Shown: piece by piece, positions 1 to 6,170 of the stretch
How the letters are laid out: every line of letters begins with the position of its first letter
Position numbering within the stretch: position 1 is the stretch's first letter
NCBI GenBank assembly: GCA_019348305.1
Contig: JAHWJQ010000102.1
Location: forward strand, 1-7,363
From: Actinomycetota bacterium
GTDB taxonomy: Bacteria > Actinomycetota > Acidimicrobiia > Acidimicrobiales > CADCTF01
Length of the DNA stretch: 7,363 nt
Reading direction: 5' to 3'
Made by a program: the position numbers and the translations under genes
Notes under the pieces: model-generated
The model's input: only the letters and a program-made list of their open reading frames with translations
Database searches by the model: none
Told to the model about the DNA's origin: nothing

Positions 1-1743
1 GAAGGCGACGGCCCACCGTCCGGGCCCCCACTGTGGATCGTGCCCGCCGGTGAGCGGGTGCAGCTCGGCGGCCGGTGGGAGCTGCACACCGAAGACGGCG
101 GTACCGAGCGAGTGGCCGGCTCGATGCCGGCGCCGCCGCTCGGCTACCACGACCTCTACCGCGAGAACGACGGCCGCCGGGTGCGCGTCATCGTCACCCC
201 CCGCACCTGCCACCTACGGGACGAGCTCAACATCTGGGGCTGGGCGGTGCAGCTCTACGCCCTCCGCTCGACCAAGAGCTGGGGGATGGGCGACCTGGGC
301 GACCTGCGCCGGCTGGGGGAGTGGGCCCGGCGAGAGGGCGCCGAGCTGCTCCTGGTCAACCCCTTGCACGCCCCGGTACCCGTGCCGGGGATCCAGCAGG
401 CGAGCCCGTACTACCCGAGCAGCCGCAGCTTTCGCAGCCCGCTGTACCTGACCGTGCAAGACGTGCCCGGCGCGGCCGCTCTCGGCTCCGACCTCGAGCA
501 GGTCGTGGCGGCGGGCAGGGGCCTCAACGCCGGGCGGCTGATCGACCGCGACACGGTGCTGCGGCTCAAGCTCGACGTGCTCGAGAGGTTGTTCGCCCAG
601 TTCCGGGGCCACGAGGCCTTCGAGGAGTTCAGCGCCGCCGGGGGCGAGACCCTGGAGCGCTTCGCCACCCACTGCGCCCTGGCCGAGGTCCACGGCGGTG
701 ACTGGCGTCAGTGGCCCGTCGACCTGCGCCACCCGTCGAACTTCGAGGTCCGCCAGTTCCGCGTCGAGAACGCCGAGCGGGTGCGGTTCCACGCCTGGCT
801 CCAGTGGCTCGTCGACCGCCAGCTGGAGGCTGCGGGCTCGGCCATCGACCTCATGCAGGACCTGGCCATCGGCGTCGACCCCGGGGGCGCCGACGCGTGG
901 ATCTGGCAGGACGTACTGGCCCCCGGCATGTCCGTGGGCGCCCCGCCCGACGAGTACAACACCCAGGGCCAGGACTGGGGCCTGCCCCCCTTCGATCCGT
1001 GGAAGCTGCGCGATGCCGCCTACGAGCCGTTCATCAGCACCGTCCGCGCCGGCTTCCGCCACGCCGGCGGCCTGCGCTTCGACCATGTGATGGGCCTGTT
1101 CCGGCTGTTCTGGATCCCGTCGGGGAGCTCGGCTGCGGAGGGCACCTACGTCAGCTACCCGAGCGACGACCTGCTCGACATCCTCGCCCTCGAGAGCCAC
1201 CGCGCCGGCGCCTACGTGGTGGGGGAGGACCTGGGCACCGTGGAGAAGTTCATGCGCGAGGAGCTGGCGCGCCGCAAGGTGCTGTCCTACCGCCTGGTCT
1301 GGTTCGAGCCCGAGCCGCCGAGGTCGTTCCCCAGGCGGGCACTCGCCGCCGTCACCACCCATGACCTGCCCACGGTGGCCGGCCTCTGGACGGGCAGCGA
1401 CCTCGAGGCGCAACGGGACAAGCGGATGGTGCCCAACGAGGAGTCCACCGCCCAGCTACGGGCGCGGGTGCAGGAGTGGACGGGGCTGGCCGAAGACGCG
1501 CCGGTCACCGAGGTCGTGCAGCGGGTCCACGAGCTGCTGGCCGAGGCGCCCTCGATGATCGTCACGGCGACGCTCGATGACGTCTTGGGGGTGGAGGAAC
1601 GGCCCAACTACCCCGGCACCACCGACGCCACCAATTGGTCCGTGGCGCTTCCCGCGCCGCTCGAGGAGATCGAGGTCGATCCCCGCGTGGCCCAGGTGGC
1701 GCGGACGCTCCACGAGCGCTGCCGTCAGGTGGCGGACGACTGA
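1..1743 (+). CDS. malQ: 4-alpha-glucanotransferase (amylomaltase), GH77, 5'-truncated by window edge
   Basis: Cytosolic disproportionating enzyme that transfers alpha-1,4-glucan segments between maltodextrins or to glucose, in maltose/glycogen metabolism. The frame is open to base 1, giving 580 visible residues; the real start lies outside, and the GTG at 40 is only the first internal start codon. Numbering from that GTG, residues 1-60 look like the N-terminal beta-sandwich extension of long actinobacterial MalQ (SMPAPPLGYHDL). The GH77 barrel follows: KSWGMGDLGDL, VNPLHAP, SPYYPSSRSF, DLAIGVDPGGADAW and YNTQGQDWGLPPFDP. The three catalytic acids are present: nucleophile D348 in RFDHVMG, acid/base E396 in GEDLGTV, and transition-state D442 in THDLPT. 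The C-terminal NYPGTTDATNWS motif is intact, so the 3' end is complete. The stop overlaps the ligase start by one base, suggesting a shared transcript although the functions are unrelated. The family assignment is very secure. Confidence 0.96.
   Translation, partial: EGDGPPSGPPLWIVPAGERVQLGGRWELHTEDGGTERVAGSMPAPPLGYHDLYRENDGRRVRVIVTPRTCHLRDELNIWGWAVQLYALRSTKSWGMGDLGDLRRLGEWARREGAELLLVNPLHAPVPVPGIQQASPYYPSSRSFRSPLYLTVQDVPGAAALGSDLEQVVAAGRGLNAGRLIDRDTVLRLKLDVLERLFAQFRGHEAFEEFSAAGGETLERFATHCALAEVHGGDWRQWPVDLRHPSNFEVRQFRVENAERVRFHAWLQWLVDRQLEAAGSAIDLMQDLAIGVDPGGADAWIWQDVLAPGMSVGAPPDEYNTQGQDWGLPPFDPWKLRDAAYEPFISTVRAGFRHAGGLRFDHVMGLFRLFWIPSGSSAAEGTYVSYPSDDLLDILALESHRAGAYVVGEDLGTVEKFMREELARRKVLSYRLVWFEPEPPRSFPRRALAAVTTHDLPTVAGLWTGSDLEAQRDKRMVPNEESTAQLRARVQEWTGLAEDAPVTEVVQRVHELLAEAPSMIVTATLDDVLGVEERPNYPGTTDATNWSVALPAPLEEIEVDPRVAQVARTLHERCRQVADD
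1727..1732 (+). promoter_or_regulatory. Shine-Dalgarno-like AGGTGG for ligC inside the malQ end
   Basis: AGGTGG lies 10 nt before the ATG at 1743, within the last codons of malQ. It supports that ATG as the ligase start and is consistent with translational coupling, since the malQ stop and ligase start overlap as TGATG. The match to the anti-SD is only partial, so this is suggestive. Confidence 0.4.
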
Positions 1744-2840
1744 TGGAGCTGCCCGTCCCTCCGCCGGTGGCTCCGATGCTGACCAAGCCGGCCAAGGACC
1801 TTCCCGTGGGCGACGGCTTCGCCTATGAGCCCAAGTGGGACGGCTTCCGCTGCATCGTCTTCCGCAGCGGTGACGAGGTCGTGCTCGGCAGCCGCAACGA
1901 GCGGCCGCTCACCCGCTACTTCCCGGAGCTGGCCGAGCCCATCCGCCAGCAGCTGCCCGACAAGGTGGTGATCGACGGCGAGATCGTGATCGCCACCCGG
2001 GAGGGGCTCGACTTCGACGCGCTGCAGCTACGCCTGCACCCGGCGGAGTCGAGGGTGCTGAAGCTGGCGTCGGAGACGCCGGCATCGTTCGTGGCCTTCG
2101 ACCTGCTGGCGCTGGGCGATGCCGACGCCCGGCCCCTGCCGCTGGCCGAGCGGTGGCGGATCCTGACCGAGGTCATGGGCGAGGTCGATCCCCCCCTGTA
2201 CCTCACGCCCTCCACCCGCGACCCCGCCGTGGCCCGGGACTGGTTCGCCCGGTTCGAGGGCGCCGGCCTCGACGGCGTGGTGGCCAAGCGGCTCGACCAG
2301 CCCTATCGCGAGAACGAGCGCGTGCACGTGAAGGTGAAGCACGACCGCACCGCCGACTGCGTGGTCGCCGGGTTCCGCTGGCACAAGAGCGGCGGCGTCG
2401 TCGGCTCGCTGCTGCTCGGGCTGTTCGACGAGAGCTCGACCCTGCACCACGTGGGCGTGATCGGGGCCTTTCCCATGGCAGTGCGCCGTTCCCTGGTGGA
2501 GGAGCTGGCCCCGCTGCGGGAGCACGCGCTCGAGGGCCACCCGTGGCGGCACTGGGCTGAGGCTGCGGCCCACGCCGACGCCGGCCAGCGCCTGCCGGGG
2601 GCCACCAGCCGCTGGAACGCCGGCAAGGACCTGTCGTGGGAGCCGCTGCGTCCCGAGCGGGTCGTCGAGGTCGCCTATGACCAGCTCCAAGGCGACCGGT
2701 TCCGCCACGCCGCCCAGTTCCGCCGCTGGCGACCAGACCGCGACCCCTCGAGCTGCACCTACTCCCAGCTCGAGACCGTCGTGCCCGCCGAGCTGGCCGC
2801 GGTCTTCGTCGCCGCTGCCGAGCGACCGGGCCGGGGCTAG
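1743..2840 (+). CDS. ligC: ATP-dependent DNA ligase, LigC type (365 aa)
   Basis: Seals DNA nicks using ATP through a covalent lysyl-AMP intermediate. The nucleotidyltransferase motifs appear in order: motif I EPKWDGFR with the AMP-accepting lysine K31, motif III DGEIVI (78-83), motif IIIa FVAFDLLA (from 116), motif IV DGVVAKR (177-183) and motif V VKVK (196-199). The rest is an OB-fold, ending with a motif VI-like RFRHAAQFRRWRPDRDP around 319-335. The length matches stand-alone mycobacterial LigC (about 360 aa), and there are no polymerase or nuclease domains as in LigD. In mycobacteria, LigC has been linked to repair together with a primase-polymerase, but no such gene or Ku is visible here. 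The start at 1743 places MELPVPPPVAPML before the adenylation domain, as in relatives; the frame stays open upstream inside malQ but that part is not ligase-like. The stop overlaps the convergent hydrolase gene in a shared CTAG. Confidence 0.94.
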   Translation: MELPVPPPVAPMLTKPAKDLPVGDGFAYEPKWDGFRCIVFRSGDEVVLGSRNERPLTRYFPELAEPIRQQLPDKVVIDGEIVIATREGLDFDALQLRLHPAESRVLKLASETPASFVAFDLLALGDADARPLPLAERWRILTEVMGEVDPPLYLTPSTRDPAVARDWFARFEGAGLDGVVAKRLDQPYRENERVHVKVKHDRTADCVVAGFRWHKSGGVVGSLLLGLFDESSTLHHVGVIGAFPMAVRRSLVEELAPLREHALEGHPWRHWAEAAAHADAGQRLPGATSRWNAGKDLSWEPLRPERVVEVAYDQLQGDRFRHAAQFRRWRPDRDPSSCTYSQLETVVPAELAAVFVAAAERPGRG

Positions 2841-3664
2841 AGGTCGAGGAGGAGCCCCTCGCGGGCCGCCTCCACGGGCGGCACGTGGTCGGCCCACCGG
2901 GCGACCAGCGCGTCGAGCTCATCGTCGGTGCGGTTGGGGTCGTGGTGGTAGAGCAGGAGCCGTGCGCCGGCTCGTTCCGCGAGCCCGACGGCGTACTCGA
3001 TGGCCGAATGACCGAAAGCGGCGCGAGTGGGCAGCTCCTCGGCCGTGTACTGCGCGTCGTGGAGGATGACGTCGACTCCCTGGCACAGCTCGAGCACCGT
3101 CGGGTGGTACTCGCCCAGCCCCTCCGGGCCGGGCCCGACGGAGATGGGCCAGTGGTCCGACAGGTAGGCCATCGAGGCGCGACCATCACTCACGCGGTAG
3201 CCGAAAGTCCGGCCCCCCTTGTGAGGGATGTCGAGGGCCAGCACCGAGAAGCCGGCGATCTCGTGGCTGCCCTCATGGAGTGCCTCGAAGGACCAGTCCC
3301 CCCGCAGCTGGCGCGGCTCGATGGGGAAGTGGGGCGGGGCCATGGCCCGGCTCAACACCTCGAGCGGGTCGCCCTGGGCGGGCTGGTACAACGAGACGGT
3401 TGCCCCCTCACGGTCGAAGAGGGGGGCGAAGGGCAAGCCCTGGGTGTGGTCCCAGTGGAGGTGGCCGAGCAGGATGGCGCCCCGGAAGGCGCTGCCGTTC
3501 ATGAAGTCGCCGACGCGGCGGATGCCGGTGCCGGCGTCGAGCACGAGCGACGGCGGCGAGCCGTCGTGGCCTATGGCGACGCAGGAGGTGTGGCCCCCGT
3601 AGCGGACGAATTCGGCCCCCGGCGCCGGCGTGGACCCGCGCACCCCACACACCCAGAGCCTCAT
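2837..3664 (-). CDS. MBL-fold metal-dependent hydrolase (PhnP/RNase Z-like group)
   Basis: A complete 275-residue single-domain metallo-beta-lactamase-fold protein. It opens with the group signature GVRGSTPAPG (7-16) and RYGGHTSCV, followed by LDAGTGI (42-48). The metal site HxHxDH is H68-L-H70-W-D72-H73. Further candidate ligands are H148 (IPHKGG), D170 (LSDH), D203 (LHDAQYT) and H240/H241 (YHHDP). No signal peptide or membrane segment is visible, so it is probably cytosolic. Relatives such as PhnP and RNase Z, and the MBL-type class II cyclic-nucleotide phosphodiesterases, act on phosphodiesters; the substrate here is not known. The start 33 nt downstream of the CNB gene suggests one transcript, which makes a cyclic-nucleotide or other cyclic-phosphate substrate a reasonable guess. 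No clear Shine-Dalgarno precedes the ATG; the start is chosen because the conserved N-terminal strand begins there. The fold is secure, the reaction is inferred. Confidence 0.9.
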   Translation of the reverse strand: MRLWVCGVRGSTPAPGAEFVRYGGHTSCVAIGHDGSPPSLVLDAGTGIRRVGDFMNGSAFRGAILLGHLHWDHTQGLPFAPLFDREGATVSLYQPAQGDPLEVLSRAMAPPHFPIEPRQLRGDWSFEALHEGSHEIAGFSVLALDIPHKGGRTFGYRVSDGRASMAYLSDHWPISVGPGPEGLGEYHPTVLELCQGVDVILHDAQYTAEELPTRAAFGHSAIEYAVGLAERAGARLLLYHHDPNRTDDELDALVARWADHVPPVEAAREGLLLDL

Positions 3665-3697
3665 CCGGTGGTGCTTCGGGTCATCTGCCCACGGCAG

Positions 3698-4705
3698 TCA
3701 CTGCGGCCCGTTCTCCTCCCGCCGGTGCCCCTCGCTGAGCTCGACCAGCTTCTCCCGGTCCACCACGTCGGCCGGCGCGACGGCGACCTTACAGTTCGTC
3801 CGGGCGCGGAGGGTGGAGGTGCGGGTGCCGCCTTCGAGCACCGCCCGCTCACCCAACAGCGCCCCCGGCCCCAGTTCGGCCAGCGGCTCGCCGTCGACCT
3901 CCACCGACAAGATGCCGTCGAGCAGCAAGAACAGCTCGTCGCCCGGCTTGCCCTGCTCGGCCAGCAGCTCGCCCTGTTTCACCTTGCGGACCTGGGGCTT
4001 CGCGCCGCCCCGCATGATCTGCACCGACAGCTCCCGCTCGAGCGCCGTCTCGACCTCGGCCACCAGGGCCGGTGAATCTTCGTCACCCCAGGGGGAGTGC
4101 TTGCCGAAGGAATGGCGGTACCAGTCCTTGAAGTCGACCAGCCCCGACTTGTGGGAGAGCTTGCCGTCGGGGCCGTAGACCCAGTGGCGGGGGAAGTTGC
4201 TCGCCCCCGCCAGCTCGTACTCTGTTCGCCCGTCGGCGTGGATGGTGAGGCTGAGCGTGGTCCACGCCAGTGGAGAGTTGTACTGCACGAAGGGTGGGTG
4301 GTTGACGCGTCGAGGGGTGGGGACGCCGGTGCGGCCGCCCGCTGTCTGGGTGAAGCGGACCCAGCCGTCGCCCACCTCGGGGTCGGGGCGCCGGTCGGGT
4401 AGGGCCACCGCCTCGAAGGTCATCTTGCGGCCCAGCCTCATGGTGGTGGAGCCGATCCTCCCGCCGCCGCGCTGGCCGTAGTCGACGATGCCGCCGTCGA
4501 CGACGTCGACCCACGCTTCCAGGCGGTTGGCGAAGCGGAAGCGGTCGGCCCCGCCCAGCTCGTCCAGGGCGTGGAAGCCCTCGACGGTCTCCGGCGGCGG
4601 CACGTCGTAGTGGGCCACCCCCGCCTCGAAAGGCATCTTCATGAGCCCCTGCACCGCCTCGGACGGGATCCAGCTGATCGATGTCACCGCCGCTTCGATT
4701 CTCAT
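3698..4705 (-). CDS. Cyclic-nucleotide-binding-domain protein without DNA-binding domain (335 aa)
   Basis: Residues from about 223 to 323 form a CNB (CRP/PKA-type) beta-roll. It includes QGELLAEQGKPGDELFLLLDG and the phosphate-binding cassette GERAVLEGGTRTSTL, where G285, E286 and R295 occupy the positions that contact ribose and cyclic phosphate. The E-to-R spacing of nine matches PKA. The first ~220 residues form a separate domain of unknown function, beginning MRIEAAVTSISWIPSEAV and containing FRFANRLEAWVDV, RIGSTTMRL and FPRHWVYGPDG; I recall similar proteins in Actinobacteria but no assigned activity. There is no helix-turn-helix, so it is not a CRP-type regulator, and no membrane segment. 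The ATG at 4705 is preferred over an in-frame ATG at 4840, because the extra 45 residues are low-complexity and overlap the divergent cyclase start. It is divergent from the cyclase gene and upstream of the hydrolase, which suggests that it senses the cyclase product. Confidence 0.88.
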   Translation of the reverse strand: MRIEAAVTSISWIPSEAVQGLMKMPFEAGVAHYDVPPPETVEGFHALDELGGADRFRFANRLEAWVDVVDGGIVDYGQRGGGRIGSTTMRLGRKMTFEAVALPDRRPDPEVGDGWVRFTQTAGGRTGVPTPRRVNHPPFVQYNSPLAWTTLSLTIHADGRTEYELAGASNFPRHWVYGPDGKLSHKSGLVDFKDWYRHSFGKHSPWGDEDSPALVAEVETALERELSVQIMRGGAKPQVRKVKQGELLAEQGKPGDELFLLLDGILSVEVDGEPLAELGPGALLGERAVLEGGTRTSTLRARTNCKVAVAPADVVDREKLVELSEGHRREENGPQ

Positions 4706-4838
4706 GTGACGACGGTAGGACCGCGGCAGGTGGCCGGCCAGGGCGCGAGCAGGCACCGCGAGGGTGGGGCTGGCACCACCCACGAAAGCCTGTCTCCCCG
4801 CTTGTCGCCGCTCGCCCCGACGTGGCCCACTGGTAGCC
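4706..4838. promoter_or_regulatory. Divergent intergenic region between the CNB gene and the receiver-cyclase gene
   Basis: This 133-base gap must carry the start signals for both the CNB-hydrolase pair (leftward) and the cyclase-kinase pair (rightward). Visible symmetry: a perfect 10-bp palindrome TGGCCGGCCA at 4731-4740; a 6-bp inverted repeat GGGTGG (4762-4767) and CCACCC (4776-4781) with an 8-nt loop; and a direct repeat GGCACC at 4752 and 4772, 20 bp apart. In such GC-rich DNA each could be chance. No Shine-Dalgarno is visible before the cyclase ATG at 4839. The promoter role follows from the divergent layout; the individual elements are unproven. Confidence 0.55.
4712..4717 (-). promoter_or_regulatory. 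Possible -10 element TACCGT for leaderless transcription of the CNB gene
   Basis: On the minus strand TACCGT fits the actinobacterial -10 pattern TANNNT and ends exactly 6 nt before the ATG at 4705. That would place the transcription start on the A of the start codon. A leaderless mRNA, common in Actinobacteria, would also explain why no Shine-Dalgarno is visible. No convincing -35 was found, and a TANNNT can arise by chance. Confidence 0.3.
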
Positions 4839-6170
4839 ATGCCAGCCGAGTCTCACGCCGATCCCACCAACGGTGGGGGTATCACGGTCTTCCTCGCAGA
4901 CGACAACGTCTTCGTGCGCGAGGGGGTCAAGGCCATCCTCGCCCGGGAGCCCGACCTCGACGTGGTCGGCGTGGCCGGAGACTACGACGAGCTCCTCGTC
5001 GGGGCTGAGGCGGCCGCGCCCCAGGTGCTGGTGACCGACATCCGCATGCCGCCGTCCTTCCAGCAGGAGGGCATCGACGCCGCCAAGGAGCTGCGCAAGC
5101 GCCATCCCGGCACCGGAGTGGTCATCCTCAGCCAGTACGACGACCCCGAGTACGCCATCAGCCTGCTGCAGGACGGGGCGGCCGGCTACGGCTACCTGCT
5201 CAAGGACCGGGTGGCCGAGGGCGACGAGCTGGCGCGGGCCATCCGGGCTGTGGCCACCGGCGGCACCGCTCTCGACCCCGGCATCGTCGACATGGTGAAG
5301 CGCCCGTTCAAGGGCAGTGACCTGTCGCCGTCGGAGGAGGACCTTCTGCGCCAGGTGGCCGAGGGCCGTCCTATGAAGGCGATCGCCGTGAGCCGCAAGA
5401 CGACGGCGGCGGCCATCGCCAGCGAGGTCGAGAACCTGTTCCTCAAGCTGGCCCAGGACGCCAGCGCCGGCGTGTCAGGGTCGCTCAAGCGCCTGCGCAT
5501 GCTCCATCAGGCCATCGTCGAGCGCGAAGAGCAGGGCGAGAGCCTGAGCCGCCTCCTTCCCGGCGGCCTGGCCGAGAAGCTCCGCCAGGAGGGCCGGCGC
5601 ATCGGCGAGACCGAGCGGCTCGTCGTGACGGTGCTGATGTCGGACATCCGTGGCTACTCCGGCATCGCCGAGACGGCCGACCCGAGCGAGCTGGCGGGCC
5701 AGCTCAACACCCACCGGGCCGAGATGAACCACGCCATCCTCGACGAGGGGGGCACCGTCATGCAGTTCGTCGGCGACGCGGTGATGGCGGTGTTCGGTGC
5801 TCCCTTCCCGCAGGACGATCACGTCGAGCGGGCACTGGCCGCCGCCCGGTCGATGCACCGCCGCCAGGACGAGGTCAACCAGCGGTGGGCCAAGGAGGGC
5901 CTTCCCCCTTTCGGCCTTGGCATCGGGCTGTCCACCGGCGAGACCGCCGCGGCACTGCTGGGGTCGGAGGAGCGCCTCGAGTACACCCTGGTCGGCGACA
6001 CCGTCAACATGGCGGCACGGCTCCAGCAGTGGGCAGCGGCGGGCGAGATCGTCCTGAGCCAGCAGACCCATGCCACCCTGGGGGACGACTTCGCCTGCCA
6101 GAGCCTGGAGCCGGCCCAGGTGAAGGGGCGCCAGGCGCCTGTCCACGCCTACAAGATCCCGGCCCGATGA
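4839..6170 (+). CDS. Response regulator fused to a class III adenylate/guanylate cyclase (REC - degenerate HTH - cyclase)
   Basis: A 443-residue soluble protein predicted to make a cyclic nucleotide under receiver control. The receiver spans about 14-140: acidic pair D21/D22, phospho-acceptor D67 in VTDIRMPP, S98 and K122 in YLLKDR, all at expected places. Residues 162-205 resemble a LuxR/NarL helix-turn-helix (LSPSEEDLLRQVAEG, then VENLFLKLA) but are shortened in the turn. Residues 215-257 (RLLPGGLAEKLRQEG) look like the helical transducer before many bacterial cyclase domains. The catalytic domain (about 260-440) has metal-binding D269 (MSDIRGYS) and D313 (FVGDAVMAVFG) plus transition-state N390 and R394 (TVNMAARL). 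The base-selecting positions hold Q309 and T383 rather than Lys/Asp. The ATG at 4839 precedes the receiver directly; an upstream in-frame GTG at 4764 would add 25 non-domain residues. The stop overlaps the next gene as ATGA. Confidence 0.93.
   Translation: MPAESHADPTNGGGITVFLADDNVFVREGVKAILAREPDLDVVGVAGDYDELLVGAEAAAPQVLVTDIRMPPSFQQEGIDAAKELRKRHPGTGVVILSQYDDPEYAISLLQDGAAGYGYLLKDRVAEGDELARAIRAVATGGTALDPGIVDMVKRPFKGSDLSPSEEDLLRQVAEGRPMKAIAVSRKTTAAAIASEVENLFLKLAQDASAGVSGSLKRLRMLHQAIVEREEQGESLSRLLPGGLAEKLRQEGRRIGETERLVVTVLMSDIRGYSGIAETADPSELAGQLNTHRAEMNHAILDEGGTVMQFVGDAVMAVFGAPFPQDDHVERALAAARSMHRRQDEVNQRWAKEGLPPFGLGIGLSTGETAAALLGSEERLEYTLVGDTVNMAARLQQWAAAGEIVLSQQTHATLGDDFACQSLEPAQVKGRQAPVHAYKIPAR

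Noticed and set aside
40..42. GTG at 40 as the true malQ start
   Set aside because: The frame is open and MalQ-like in composition upstream to base 1, and the N-terminal extension of long MalQ would be cut; the start is probably outside the window.
214..1413. Long open frame antisense to malQ (about 400 codons)
   Set aside because: Its translation is low-complexity (Gly, Ala, Val, Pro rich) with no domain; such frames arise in GC-rich genes opposite a real reading frame. malQ has all its catalytic motifs.
2885..4075. Long plus-strand open frame across the hydrolase and CNB genes
   Set aside because: It is antisense to two genes with clear motifs, spans their junction and has no recognisable domain.
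3698..4705. CNB protein as a CRP/FNR transcription factor
   Set aside because: The CNB domain is at the C-terminus and no helix-turn-helix follows; only about 15 charged residues remain after it.
4731..4740. TGGCCGGCCA palindrome as a definite operator
   Set aside because: A 10-bp GC-only palindrome is expected by chance in DNA this GC-rich; symmetry stops at the flanking bases. It is only noted within the intergenic region.
4764..4838. Upstream GTG start (4764) for the receiver-cyclase
   Set aside because: The added 25 residues are not part of the receiver, and the ATG at 4839 starts shortly before its first strand.
4706..4840. Extended CNB start at ATG 4840
   Set aside because: It would add 45 Arg/Ala/Gly-rich residues, overlap the divergent cyclase start and leave no promoter space; the conserved-looking N-terminus begins at 4705.
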